Source: Armatimonadota bacterium (GTDB lineage Bacteria > Cloacimonadota > Cloacimonadia > Cloacimonadales > TCS61). Taken from it: a DNA stretch of 43,247 nt. The notes beneath the pieces were generated by a model, which saw nothing but the letters and a program-made list of their open reading frames with translations, was not told where the DNA came from and searched no databases. Every line of letters begins with the position of its first letter. Positions within the stretch are counted from its first letter, which is position 1. The stretch is taken from NCBI GenBank assembly GCA_013203665.1, contig JABMPU010000017.1:1-43247 (forward strand), given 5' to 3'. Made by a program: the position numbers and the translations under genes. Positions 1 through 8,903 of this stretch are shown here, one piece after another.

Positions 1-26
1 AATATCCAATATCCAACACGGAATAT
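1..26. repeat. 26-bp dispersed repeat, left copy
   Basis: This AATATCC-rich sequence is the exact reverse complement of positions 9831-9856, so two perfect 26-bp copies lie in opposite orientation 9.8 kb apart. Similarity weakens beyond the 26 bp. It belongs to the dispersed intergenic repeats of this genome. No coding role is visible. Confidence 0.85.
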
Positions 27-180
27 CCAATGATGAAGGAAAAAAGGAAAAGGATAAACCTTGAAAACGGCTTCTACCAGAGGATTTCTTTAATCTTAGC
101 CTTTTCAATGGTTGAAGGCGGAATGGTTGACTGGAGAAAGGAACAATAGAAGGATTAAGAGATAATGAGGCTCTTACAGA

Positions 181-924
181 ATGCTCAAAAAAATAAAGGC
201 GGACTTACATATTCATACCTGTCTCTCCCCTTGTGGTGATATGGATATGACGCCCAAAATGATCGTAGAAAAAGCTAGATCAAAAGGATTGGATGTGATT
301 GGTATTTGTGACCATAATTCATCTGAAAATGTAGCTGCCATAAAGAAAGCCGGAAAAAAAAATAATTTGAAAGTTCTTGGCGGTATGGAAGTTACATCCA
401 AAGAAGAAGTGCATATTCTGGCTCTTTTTGATGAAGATAAAAAATTATCTGAACTCCAGAAAATCGTTTATGAAAATCTGGAAGGAGTTAACGATGAGGA
501 ATTTTTCGGATACCAACTAATAGTAGATGAGCAGGATGAGATCATTGATCTTAATAAAAAACTGTTAATTGGAGCAACCGACCTGACAGTCGATAGAATA
601 GTAGAACTTATACATTCTTTGAATGGACTTGCTATTGCCTCTCATGTTGACCGTGAAAGATTCAGCCTGATCGGTCAACTTGGTTTTGTTCCTGAAGGAT
701 TGGAACTGGATGGTTTGGAATTATCACCGAGATATATGTCCGAAAAGAAAAAACTGGATTTTCCGATGTCAGCAGGCTTTCCTCTCGTCACTTTTTCTGA
801 TGCTCATTTACCAGATGATATTGGTAAAACTTCAACCACTTTCCTGCTTGATGATATAACTGTGATAGAGTTGAAAAAAGCATTGAAGAACAAAGATGGA
901 AGATCTATCCTTACATATTCTTGA
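181..924 (+). CDS. PHP domain metal-dependent phosphoesterase
   Basis: This 247-aa protein starts with the PHP-family metal-binding signature DLHIHTCLSPCGD near residue 8, followed by a second metal motif, ICDHNSS, near residue 42. Further His and Asp residues lie in SHVDRERF and TFSDAHLPDDIG. PHP proteins are TIM-barrel-like hydrolases acting on phosphoester bonds; the family includes RNase AM/TrpH types and polymerase-associated forms. It is short for TrpH and the substrate cannot be told from sequence. It overlaps the next gene (HATPase) by 29 bp, so the two are almost certainly co-translated. PHP plus HATPase pairs are known next to electron-bifurcating NADH/hydrogenase or Hdr-type gene sets in anaerobes, which matches the large redox protein downstream. 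A regulatory or maturation role for that complex is inference. Confidence 0.85.
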   Translation: MLKKIKADLHIHTCLSPCGDMDMTPKMIVEKARSKGLDVIGICDHNSSENVAAIKKAGKKNNLKVLGGMEVTSKEEVHILALFDEDKKLSELQKIVYENLEGVNDEEFFGYQLIVDEQDEIIDLNKKLLIGATDLTVDRIVELIHSLNGLAIASHVDRERFSLIGQLGFVPEGLELDGLELSPRYMSEKKKLDFPMSAGFPLVTFSDAHLPDDIGKTSTTFLLDDITVIELKKALKNKDGRSILTYS

Positions 925-1357
925 TGTGGTCGAGAATTCGATAGAAGCAAATGCTTCAAAAATAGTAATAAAGATTACAGAGGAGAAAAGCAAAGATTTG
1001 CTCGTAATCGAGATAAAGGATAATGGAAGAGGAATGAACAGAGAAACCATTAACAAAGTGCTGGATCCGTTCTACACAACAAGAACAACACGAAAAGTGG
1101 GTATGGGACTTTCTCTTTTAGCACAAGCAGCGAGAGAGAGCAATGGGAATTTCGAGATAAATTCTAAGGTTGGTGAAGGCACAGAGGTTAAGGCTACTTT
1201 TCAATATAGTCATATCGATCGTAAACCCATTGGGAATATGAATGATACAATTGTGACCTTAATCATTTCTCATCCTGAAATAAATTTTATTTATGAATAT
1301 CAAAACGAAGAGGGAAATTATATTCTGGATTCAAAGGAAATTATGAAAGAAACGTAA
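896..1357 (+). CDS. HATPase_c (GHKL) ATP-binding protein
   Basis: A 153-aa stand-alone GHKL ATPase domain. The N box is DVVENSIEANASKIVI near residues 10-25, the G1 box is EIKDNGRGM near 40-48, and the G2 box is the glycine-rich KVGMGLSLLAQAA near 64-76. There is no dimerisation/phosphoacceptor domain, so it is not a complete histidine kinase; it resembles anti-sigma-factor or orphan kinase ATPase domains. The start ATG lies inside the end of the PHP gene. The C-terminal 45 residues outside the ATPase fold have no recognised motif. Comparable orphan ATPases occur in hydrogenase/NADH-oxidoreductase clusters of fermenting anaerobes, where their function is not well defined. Confidence is high for the fold and low for the role. 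Confidence 0.85.
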   Translation: MEDLSLHILDVVENSIEANASKIVIKITEEKSKDLLVIEIKDNGRGMNRETINKVLDPFYTTRTTRKVGMGLSLLAQAARESNGNFEINSKVGEGTEVKATFQYSHIDRKPIGNMNDTIVTLIISHPEINFIYEYQNEEGNYILDSKEIMKET

Positions 1358-1434
1358 ATAGATAGTATGTCATAATTTATGAAAGAGTATGAGAAAAAAG
1401 ATATGTTTTTCAAGGCACAAGATCAAAATGATTG

Positions 1435-1604
1435 GAACGGCGTGAACACCGTAAAAGTTTTGGTTGGTGATATTTTGTTCCCCTACTTGAAAGTAGGGGT
1501 TATTGATCAGGATGTTGAAAAAAATGATCAATCAATAACTCACTCCTTTAGGTGTGGGACACAAGATCATATAAAAAACATAAAACGCCGTTCACGGCGT
1601 TCTG
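1435..1604. repeat. Inverted pair of REP-like two-hairpin units (BIME-like)
   Basis: Two related units face each other in the gap between the HATPase and HdrA-like genes. The left unit (about 1435-1507) has an imperfect hairpin GGCGTGAACACC and then a perfect 9-bp hairpin with arms CCCCTACTT (1480-1488) and AAGTAGGGG (1491-1499), followed by TTATTGATCA. The right unit, read on the minus strand, has the same order: hairpin AACGCCGT/ACGGCGTT (1584-1591 and 1594-1601), then an imperfect hairpin at 1541-1558, then TTATTGATTGATCA. Order, spacing and tail are shared, so these are copies of one palindromic element in inverted orientation. The 117-codon open frame across 1379-1732 has no family features and I treat it as chance. 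Confidence 0.75.
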
Positions 1605-1735
1605 ACATAAAAATAAAAGGTAAATTTCCGAATCTTATTCGAGAGAATTTCTATGGTGGAAGCTTCGGAAAGGATGAGGATAGAGAATCTTGTTTAAGAG
1701 AAAAGAAGTTACACAATTATAGAAGGTTATAGGTT

Positions 1736-4700
1736 ATGAATATGGTTAATTTAATTATCAATGGAAAAGAGATAGAAGCTGAAGAAGGTTCTACTATTCT
1801 TCAAGCAGCAGAAAAAAATGGTATAAAGATTCCAACTTTATGTTATAATAAAGCATTACCAGCTTATGGAGCTTGCAGATTATGTATTGTTGAGGTAAGC
1901 CAGAAGGGTGGGAGACCATCTATTCAAGCATCCTGCACTTATCCAGTTCAAGATGGTCTTATTGTCCAAACCGATACGGAGCAAATAAGAAAAACTCGAA
2001 AGATCGTGGTTGAATTATTATTGGCAAAATGCCCTGATTCTGAAGTTATACAAGATCTTGCAAAAGAATTGGGAGCTGGAAAACCAAGGATTAAGCTAAA
2101 AAATGAGGACTGTATTCTTTGTGGATTATGTGTGCGAATGTGCAAAGACAGGATGAATAAAGGAGCAATCGGTTTTGCAAATAGAGGAAATAAACGTGTA
2201 GTTGTTCCTGCTTTTGACACCCAATCTGATGTGTGCCAGACTTGTGGAGCATGCGACAGTATTTGTCCAACCAAGACCGGAATTAAATTTGAAAAAATCA
2301 CTGAAAATGAACCTGTTCCAATTTTATCTGAATTTGATGAAGGATTGATAAAAAGATCTGCTATTTACATTCCATATGCTCAGGCTGTTCCTAATTATGC
2401 CAATATCGATCCGGATTATTGTGTGCAGCTAAATACCGGAGAATGTAAGATTTGTACTGAATACTGTGAAGCGGATGCAATCGATTTTGACCAAAAAGAA
2501 GAAATTCACAATCTGAATATTGGCTCGGTGATTATTGCAAACGGATCTGAGAAGTTCGATCCTACAGCCCTACATGAATATGGTTACGGCAGATATAAAA
2601 ATGTTCTTACAAGTATCCAGTTTGAAAGAGTATTAGCAGCTTCAGGTCCTTATGAAGGTCATTTGCAAAGACCTGATGACGGTAAAGTCCCAACCAAAAT
2701 TGCCTGGATACAGTGTGTAGGTTCAAGAAACGAGAATTCACATATGCCATATTGTTCTTCTGTTTGTTGTATGTACGCTCTCAAAGAAGCGATAATCGCT
2801 AAAGAGCATGTAAAAACAGTTGAACCGACAATTTTCTTTATGGATATTCGTGCTTACGGAAAAGACTTTGATAAATTCTATGATCAGGCAAAGAATGTTG
2901 GAGTCAGGTTTATTCGCTCACGAGTTGGAAAGATAAAAGAGATAAAAGAAACAGGAAACCTGGAATTATTTTATGTAAAAGAAAATGGTGAACTTGAAAT
3001 TGAAGAATTTGAAATGGTTGTGCTTTCTATCGGACTTACACCAACAAGAGATATGGTGGATGTAACTGATAAACTCGATGTTCGTCTTAATGAATTCAAT
3101 TTTATTGAAAACACAGGAATGTCATCCATCCAGACAACCAGACCCGGAATTTATGTTTGCGGTCCGGCAGCTTCACCAAAAGACATTCCTGAAACAGTTA
3201 TGCAGGCTTCCGGAGCAGTTGCTGGTTCTGCGGAAATACTTTCGGAAGTTCGTGGAACAGAAATAACTGAAAAAGTTTATCCTGAAGAAATCGATGTAAG
3301 TGGAAAGAAACCGAGGATCGGAGTTTTCGTGTGCCATTGTGGCATCAATATCGGAAGCGTGGTAAATGTTCCTGAAGTGGTTAAATTTGCCAAAACATTG
3401 CCAAATGTTGTTTATGCTGAGGATAATTTATTTACCTGTTCACAGGATACTCAGGAAAAAATAAAGGAAGTTATCGAAGAATATAAACTTAATCGAGTTG
3501 TTGTTTCATCTTGTTCACCAAGCACTCACGAGCCTTTGTTCCAGGAGACATTAAGAGAATCAGGATTGAATCCATATCTTTTCGATATGGCGAATATCAG
3601 AAATCAATGTAGTTGGGTTCATAAAGATGATAAAGAAGGTGCAACTGCAAAGGCAAAGATTCTTACAAAAATTGCAATTGGAAAAGTCAGACTTCTGGAA
3701 CAACTTCATTCGATTTCTCTTGATGTTACCCAAAAAGCACTCGTTATCGGTGGAGGACTTTCCGGTATGACAGCAGCTCTTTCTGTTGCAGAACAGGGTT
3801 TTGAAGTAGCACTCATCGAAAGAAAAGATAAATTGGGCGGAAATCTTCATCGGCTTGCTGAATCTGTTGATGGAAAGAAAATATCAGATTATCTCGCTGA
3901 ACTTAATGATGAAATTAACAAGCATCCGCACATAAAAGTTTTCACGAATTCAGCGGCTAAAGAAATTGATGGATATATCGGAAACTACCAAACGAAAATA
4001 TTTAATGAAAAAGAAAAAAAAGAAGTTGTTTTTGAACACGGAGTGATCATTATTACTATCGGTGCTAACGAATCTAAACCCGAGGAATATTTTTATGGGA
4101 AAAATAAAAATGTTATAACTCATCTCGATTTTGAAACAGATTTTGAAGAGAATAAAAAGGTTTATCAAAAACTCAAAAATATTGTAATGATCCAATGCGT
4201 TGGTTCTCGTGATGAAAAGCATCCTTACTGCTCGAGAGTTTGCTGCACTCAATCTATAAAGAATGCTATTCTTTTGAAAGAATTGAATCCGAAAATGAAT
4301 GTTTATATTCTTTACAGGGATATCAGAACTTATGGTTTTTATGAAAAATTCTATCAGAAAGCAAGAGAACTCGGTGTTATTTTCATCAGGTATGAAGAAG
4401 ATGCAAAACCAGTCGTAGAAATAGACGAAAACCGCATGGTTCTGAATGAAAAAGGATTAACACTTACAGTTGAGGATCATGTTTTGAATCAGGAAGTTGT
4501 GATCTATCCTGATAAATTGATCTTGGCTTCTGCAATGGTTCCCCAGGAAGATGCAGGAAAACTCTCTCAAATGCTGAAACTTCCGCTTAACGAAGACAAT
4601 TTCTTTATGGAAGCTCATGTTAAACTTCGTCCTGTAGATTTCGCCGCCGAAGGATTATTCTTAGCAGGTCTGGCTCATTCTCCCAAAGGAATCGAAGAGA

Positions 4701-5014
4701 CAATTTCACAGGCAAAAGCAGCAGCAGAAAGAGCGTGTTCCATTATCTGCTCAGATGAATATATGTCGGAAGCATATATTGCCAACGTTGATCTGGATAT
4801 GTGCGCAGGCTGCGGAATGTGTGTTGCTGTTTGTCCTTATGGAGCACCGGAGTTGTTATGGATGAATGGTAGGGAATATGTTCGCATAAATTCCGGACTC
4901 TGTAAAGGTTGTGGAAGTTGTGCGGCTGTTTGTCCTTCCGGAGCTATGCAGCAGCTTGGATATAAAGAAGAACAAACCCTGGCAATGCTGAATGAAGCAT
5001 TGGAAGGATGGTAA
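1736..5014 (+). CDS. Tandem HdrA-like iron-sulfur flavoprotein with N-terminal 2Fe-2S domain
   Basis: This 1092-aa protein has redox modules in series. Residues 1-80 form a NuoG/HydA-type 2Fe-2S domain (Cys36, 47, 50, 67). Residues 126-136 (CILCGLCVRMC) and 167-177 (CQTCGACDSIC) bind 4Fe-4S clusters. Two HdrA-like halves follow, each carrying an IQCVGSR motif with a YCS-VCC cysteine cluster. The second half also has the HdrA CHCG motif at residue 533 and an FAD Rossmann motif VIGGGLSG near 670. Two C-terminal ferredoxin motifs lie at C1023-C1033 and C1056-C1066. HdrA-type subunits carry out flavin-based electron bifurcation; a fusion with a NADH-dehydrogenase-like 2Fe-2S entry domain suggests electrons from NAD(P)H or a partner dehydrogenase. 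No HdrB/C, NuoF or hydrogenase gene lies alongside, so partners must be elsewhere. ATG 1736 or 1742 could be the start. Confidence 0.88.
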   Translation: MNMVNLIINGKEIEAEEGSTILQAAEKNGIKIPTLCYNKALPAYGACRLCIVEVSQKGGRPSIQASCTYPVQDGLIVQTDTEQIRKTRKIVVELLLAKCPDSEVIQDLAKELGAGKPRIKLKNEDCILCGLCVRMCKDRMNKGAIGFANRGNKRVVVPAFDTQSDVCQTCGACDSICPTKTGIKFEKITENEPVPILSEFDEGLIKRSAIYIPYAQAVPNYANIDPDYCVQLNTGECKICTEYCEADAIDFDQKEEIHNLNIGSVIIANGSEKFDPTALHEYGYGRYKNVLTSIQFERVLAASGPYEGHLQRPDDGKVPTKIAWIQCVGSRNENSHMPYCSSVCCMYALKEAIIAKEHVKTVEPTIFFMDIRAYGKDFDKFYDQAKNVGVRFIRSRVGKIKEIKETGNLELFYVKENGELEIEEFEMVVLSIGLTPTRDMVDVTDKLDVRLNEFNFIENTGMSSIQTTRPGIYVCGPAASPKDIPETVMQASGAVAGSAEILSEVRGTEITEKVYPEEIDVSGKKPRIGVFVCHCGINIGSVVNVPEVVKFAKTLPNVVYAEDNLFTCSQDTQEKIKEVIEEYKLNRVVVSSCSPSTHEPLFQETLRESGLNPYLFDMANIRNQCSWVHKDDKEGATAKAKILTKIAIGKVRLLEQLHSISLDVTQKALVIGGGLSGMTAALSVAEQGFEVALIERKDKLGGNLHRLAESVDGKKISDYLAELNDEINKHPHIKVFTNSAAKEIDGYIGNYQTKIFNEKEKKEVVFEHGVIIITIGANESKPEEYFYGKNKNVITHLDFETDFEENKKVYQKLKNIVMIQCVGSRDEKHPYCSRVCCTQSIKNAILLKELNPKMNVYILYRDIRTYGFYEKFYQKARELGVIFIRYEEDAKPVVEIDENRMVLNEKGLTLTVEDHVLNQEVVIYPDKLILASAMVPQEDAGKLSQMLKLPLNEDNFFMEAHVKLRPVDFAAEGLFLAGLAHSPKGIEETISQAKAAAERACSIICSDEYMSEAYIANVDLDMCAGCGMCVAVCPYGAPELLWMNGREYVRINSGLCKGCGSCAAVCPSGAMQQLGYKEEQTLAMLNEALEGW

Positions 5015-5085
5015 TAAAAAAAACTCGAATTCAGAGGATCCGGCAGCTGCTGGAAAAACTGGACTTGAATATTTTTTTGAACTGA
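5008..5085 (+). pseudogene. Possible truncated ORF, peptidase-N-terminus-like
   Basis: ATG 5008 overlaps the stop of the HdrA-like gene by 7 bp and opens a 25-codon frame that reads TRIQRIRQLLEKLDLN before stopping. The basic, Leu-rich RI-RLR-LLEKL pattern resembles the start of creatinase/Xaa-Pro peptidase N-terminal domains, but it is too short to prove. The tight overlap suggests translational coupling of what was once a longer downstream operon gene, cut off before the AT-rich DUF2971 gene. It could also be chance. Confidence 0.3.
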
Positions 5086-5217
5086 ACTTCGCTACGGATA
5101 CAAGGTTTTATAATTACAAATGTAAATGATGGTTATTGGATTTATGGTGATCATTATGGTAATTAATAATATAATCCAAAATACTAATAGAAATAATATA
5201 TTCTGGCTGGTTAAAAT

Positions 5218-6147
5218 ATGAACAATATCAATTTAAAATCAATAGACAATTTATTGAATGTAATCGATGAAAAATATACAAAGTCTTATCAAGGTAAACT
5301 AATATCCCATTATACAAATATAAATTCATTAATATCGATAATTTCTACAGGTCATTTTTGGGCATCAAATTCTATGTTTTTAAATGATAAATCTGAAATT
5401 ATTCATTTAAAAAATATTATTAAAAAAAATATTAAGAGATCTTTTCCTAAAGAAGATGCTGCTGAATTTAACACATGGGTTTTGAAATTATTTAATAGTG
5501 TCATAAATCAAATTTCAAAAAATACTTTCATTATTTCATTTAGTACAGAACACGATTATTTAACTCTTTGGTCGAATTATTCATTTAATTATGGATGTTC
5601 GATGAACTTATCGCGTAATGACATTATATCGAATATTGATATTAATACACCGTCAATATTATCAAACAATATTATTACTGATCATGGTTTAGTTATTTAT
5701 GATAACTCAATAAAATCAAAAATTGTTAATGAATACCTTGAAATTTTATATTCTCTTTGTAAAATAACTCCGTTGAGATCTAATGAAGAAATTGAATCAA
5801 ATAAATGGATACTTCCAATTATAAAACGTATTTTCACAAGATTGTTTATGACGGCATCATTAACTAAAGACAAATATTTTGAATCTGAAAAGGAATACAG
5901 ATTTGTTTGTAATGTTGATGTTAAATCTGATCCTTCATTATTACACTTCAGAGAATCTAATGGTTTAATAATTCCTTATGTAGAAGTGAAATCATTATTT
6001 AGAAATGATAAATTGCCAATAATATCTATTACTATTGGACCTCGAAATAGTGTAGAAAAAGCTAAAACCGGCTTAAGAGATTTTTTAAATTCAAAAGGCT
6101 ATACAAATGTTAAAATTTTAAAATCAAAAATCCCTTTGAGATACTAA
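5218..6147 (+). CDS. DUF2971 domain protein
   Basis: A 309-aa soluble protein. The N-terminal pattern SHYTNINSLISIISTGHFWASNS followed by FLNDKSEI (residues 30-60) fits DUF2971, whose members start with a 'YHYT...I...G.LW.......NDP.E' block. A later block, LTLWSNYSFNYGCSMNLSR near residues 116-134, and EKEYRFV near 222 also fit that family. DUF2971 proteins are often found in defence-associated or mobile contexts, but their biochemical activity is not established. The gene is visibly more AT-rich than the HdrA gene before it, has no strong ribosome binding site (only a weak GG-containing stretch before ATG 5218), and stands alone between the redox cluster and the marR gene. All this suggests a horizontally acquired accessory gene. 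The function is unknown. Confidence 0.7.
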   Translation: MNNINLKSIDNLLNVIDEKYTKSYQGKLISHYTNINSLISIISTGHFWASNSMFLNDKSEIIHLKNIIKKNIKRSFPKEDAAEFNTWVLKLFNSVINQISKNTFIISFSTEHDYLTLWSNYSFNYGCSMNLSRNDIISNIDINTPSILSNNIITDHGLVIYDNSIKSKIVNEYLEILYSLCKITPLRSNEEIESNKWILPIIKRIFTRLFMTASLTKDKYFESEKEYRFVCNVDVKSDPSLLHFRESNGLIIPYVEVKSLFRNDKLPIISITIGPRNSVEKAKTGLRDFLNSKGYTNVKILKSKIPLRY

Positions 6148-6342
6148 ATTTTAGTTTTAGTAATTGGATAATATGTCAAATTTTTAAAAAGACATAATCT
6201 GAGAATAATTTTGATTTTTTTATGCAATAGAGTGTAGAGTATTAGTTTATACTTGATATAACTTACCAGATTTAAGCAGAGCGTAAGTGAATCTGACGAA
6301 TTTTCTGACATAAAGTTCTACATTTTTAAAATAGGAAAACAA

Positions 6343-6810
6343 CTACACTTTTTTCAAATCAGAAATTTCCATTGATTTCTCAATAGTTTGTTCATAAGCA
6401 TCAATAAAAAGCTTCATATAATTATATGTTTTTTGAATATCATGTTCCGGGATTTTTTTGAGTACTGCTTTCTGCAATTGGTTTAGATTATATTGTGTGT
6501 CTTCAGCCATTTTTTTGCCTTCCTCGGTGATATTAGCAATGCAGCTTCTTCTATCGATTTGCGAAGGTTGCCTTTCTACAAATCCCATTCTTTCAAGATT
6601 ATCCAGAACACGCGTAACTTTGGAATTGGAAATATCATACATTTCCGCTATTTCCTTCATAGTAAGCGGTCTGTTGACTTTATGAATAAACCTGAGAAGT
6701 GCACATTCGATCTCACCAATTACAACACAGAGGGTATATGAATTATCTCTTTCCTGGAAAAGTTTTTGCAATCTATTTGTCAATTCAATGAATTCTTCCG
6801 AGCCAACCAT
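6343..6810 (-). CDS. MarR family transcriptional regulator
   Basis: A 155-aa protein with a winged helix-turn-helix. The recognition region reads LTMKEIAEMYDISNSKVTRVLDNLERMGFVERQPS (about residues 43-77), and the wing RRSCIANITEEGKKMAE follows. This layout and length are typical of MarR dimeric regulators that bind palindromes and respond to small phenolic or oxidative ligands. It stands alone, divergent from queH across 288 bp, with an AGAGG ribosome binding site just upstream. Its target is not evident; autoregulation and control of the divergent gene are the usual possibilities. Confidence 0.88.
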   Translation of the reverse strand: MVGSEEFIELTNRLQKLFQERDNSYTLCVVIGEIECALLRFIHKVNRPLTMKEIAEMYDISNSKVTRVLDNLERMGFVERQPSQIDRRSCIANITEEGKKMAEDTQYNLNQLQKAVLKKIPEHDIQKTYNYMKLFIDAYEQTIEKSMEISDLKKV

Positions 6811-7098
6811 AAGAACCTCTTTTGTTAAATTATTAAGGTTAGAATTTAAATCTGGTAATTATTAGTCAACTTTCTTTCCTGATTTATCATCTTACCCAAA
6901 GCAAAAATGCATTTTTATATCTTTTTATAATTGACCTTTTTAATATATTTCAATATATTGGATATGAAATCATTTTGTTCCATAAAAGGAGTCTTCTAAG
7001 AAATATTCTTTGGAGATGAATCCATAAAAAATGAGAAATAATAATACGACAAAAATGTCAGGAAAAGGGTTAATCTATATTAATCTACTATTAAAAAA

Positions 7099-7647
7099 AT
7101 GAATGCTAAAATTCTAATTCATCTCTGCTGTGCACCGTGTTTTGCAGCACCTCATTTTCATTTGAAGGATAAATTTAGAATATTTGGATTCTGGTTCAAT
7201 CCGAATATCCATCCATTTCTGGAATATCAAAAAAGACTTAAAACCGTGCAAGATTTCGCAGAAAAAGAAAATATTCAGATGATCTATAAAGATGAATACA
7301 ACCTTGAAGAATTTCTCAGAAAGGCTGCTTTCCGCGAAAAAAACAGGTGTCAAAGTTGTTATTATGACCGTTTGAAATATGCTGTCATTGTTGCTAAAAA
7401 AGGTAATTTTGATTTTTTTACAACCACTCTGCTCTACAGCAAATTTCAAAAACACGAGATGATAAAAGAAATCTGCGAATCTCTTGCCATAGAATATAAA
7501 GTAAATTTCTTATACCAGGATTTCAGGGAATTTTGGAAAGAAGGAATAAAGATTTCCAAAGAACGTGGAATGTATCGGCAACAATATTGCGGATGTATTT
7601 TCAGCGAGCGTGATAGATTCCAAAAAGACGATAAAGGGCGGCATTAA
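7099..7647 (+). CDS. queH: Epoxyqueuosine reductase QueH
   Basis: A 182-aa protein of the QueH (former DUF208) family, which reduces epoxyqueuosine to queuosine at tRNA position 34 using an iron-sulfur cluster. The conserved cysteines are visible: HLCCAPC at residues 8-14, CQSCYYDRL near 86-94, and CGCIFSERDRF near the C terminus. The phrase FGFWFNPNIHPFLEYQKRL is also characteristic. The length matches the family. It is followed after 5 bp by the DUF2905 gene and probably co-transcribed with it. No other queuosine gene is in the window. Confidence 0.93.
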   Translation: MNAKILIHLCCAPCFAAPHFHLKDKFRIFGFWFNPNIHPFLEYQKRLKTVQDFAEKENIQMIYKDEYNLEEFLRKAAFREKNRCQSCYYDRLKYAVIVAKKGNFDFFTTTLLYSKFQKHEMIKEICESLAIEYKVNFLYQDFREFWKEGIKISKERGMYRQQYCGCIFSERDRFQKDDKGRH

Positions 7648-7652
7648 TTCAA

Positions 7653-7865
7653 ATGAAAGAAATATCATCATTCCTGATTATCCTGGGTTTATTAATTATT
7701 ATTGCTGGTGTATTAATGCGATTCACTTCGGTATTTCATTATTTTGGAAAATTGCCCGGTGATATCAGGATTGTTAAAGGGAATTTCAGATTCTACTTCC
7801 CAATAACAACTATGATTATAATAAGTATCTTAATTAATTTGATAATCAGGTTTTTTAAGAAATAA
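7653..7865 (+). CDS. DUF2905 small membrane protein
   Basis: A 70-aa protein with two predicted transmembrane helices, near residues 5-22 and 50-66. Between them lies the DUF2905 signature GKLPGDIRIVKGNFRFYFP. This small membrane protein family is widespread and commonly found near queuosine or Holliday-junction genes; its function is not known. It starts 5 bp after queH, indicating an operon. Confidence 0.85.
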   Translation: MKEISSFLIILGLLIIIAGVLMRFTSVFHYFGKLPGDIRIVKGNFRFYFPITTMIIISILINLIIRFFKK

Positions 7866-7890
7866 TATTTCTATACGCTAAGAGATAAAA

Positions 7891-8886
7891 ATGAAAAAGA
7901 AATATTTTCTACTTCTGCCAATCATTCTTTCTCTTATATCTTGTGGATCAATATATGAACCGGAAGGCACATCGGAAGAATGGATTGCCATCATTGATAT
8001 TGATGGTTCAAATTTGGAATACATTTGTAAATCAGAGGGAGCTATACCATATTTTGTTCCTGATTTTGAAAATCCCAGTGAAGAAATAGTATTATTGGAT
8101 AGTCAAATAAAGATTGATCTGATGAATCAGGACGGTTCGAACCGTAGAACAATAATTGATAGTGTTGGGACAGTTTTCAATTTTTCCCATGACAAGACCA
8201 AAATGTTGCTAAACCGTGAAGGTGAGATCTATATTGCCAATGTAGATGGAACCGAATTTCAAAATTTAACAAATACTCCTGATACGTGTGAAAGCGATCC
8301 ATCATTTTCACCTGATGATCAACTTGTAATCTATTGTTATACAAACATAATCGATTCGGCAAGAGTTATAGCCTATCGACATCTTGAAACTAATCAAGTT
8401 ATAAAAATTATAGAGGAAGTTTATTCTGAGTGGATGAATTTTAAATCTCCTATTTTTGTTAATACTTCTTCAATTTATTTTGGTCAAAATGATCCTGATA
8501 CACTAAATTCAGATGGATTATATTATGCTTCATCAGATGGAACAAGTAAAACTTTAATTGAGAATGGTTATATACATTCGAGGATTAGTTTTTCAAGTTC
8601 CGGTAATAAAGTAGCATACAGAAACTCATATTTACTTAAAATTTATGACATTACTAATGATGAACTGATAGATTTAGCTGAACATGCTTGGAGTTCTAAA
8701 CCCATTTTTAATAATGATGGAAGTTTATTATCAATTGGTCCATTGATATATTTTACTGATACATATGAGAATTACAACATTTTACATAATTATAGCTTAG
8801 AAGAAGTTTGTTACACTTATCATTCTATAGATTTTAACTCATCTTCATCGAAAGTCATAATGAATGTTGATCGGAAATATCCATAA
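7891..8886 (+). CDS. Lipoprotein with TolB-like beta-propeller repeats
   Basis: This 331-aa protein has a lipoprotein signal: a basic start, a hydrophobic stretch and the lipobox LISC around residues 15-18. The mature part repeats short blocks such as ID-DGSNLEYI, MNQDGSNRRTI and ANVDGTEFQNLTN, then SFSPDDQLVIYCY. These are PD40/WD40-like (TolB-type) propeller blades that read out as 'value, DG, label'. It is therefore probably a periplasmic or surface-anchored propeller, with no enzyme motif visible. A good ribosome binding site (AAGAGA) precedes the ATG. It sits between DUF2905 and panB without an evident functional link. Confidence 0.72.
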   Translation: MKKKYFLLLPIILSLISCGSIYEPEGTSEEWIAIIDIDGSNLEYICKSEGAIPYFVPDFENPSEEIVLLDSQIKIDLMNQDGSNRRTIIDSVGTVFNFSHDKTKMLLNREGEIYIANVDGTEFQNLTNTPDTCESDPSFSPDDQLVIYCYTNIIDSARVIAYRHLETNQVIKIIEEVYSEWMNFKSPIFVNTSSIYFGQNDPDTLNSDGLYYASSDGTSKTLIENGYIHSRISFSSSGNKVAYRNSYLLKIYDITNDELIDLAEHAWSSKPIFNNDGSLLSIGPLIYFTDTYENYNILHNYSLEEVCYTYHSIDFNSSSSKVIMNVDRKYP

Positions 8887-8903
8887 ATCATAAGGAGGAA
8901 AAG

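Noticed and set aside
33-149. A 38-codon frame (MKEKRKRINLENGF...) before the PHP gene.
   Set aside because: No ribosome site, no family features, and it begins within a dispersed repeat. Probably chance.
1379-1732. A 117-codon ORF between HATPase and HdrA-like genes.
   Set aside because: It runs through the inverted REP-like palindromes; composition is not protein-like and it has no recognisable domain.
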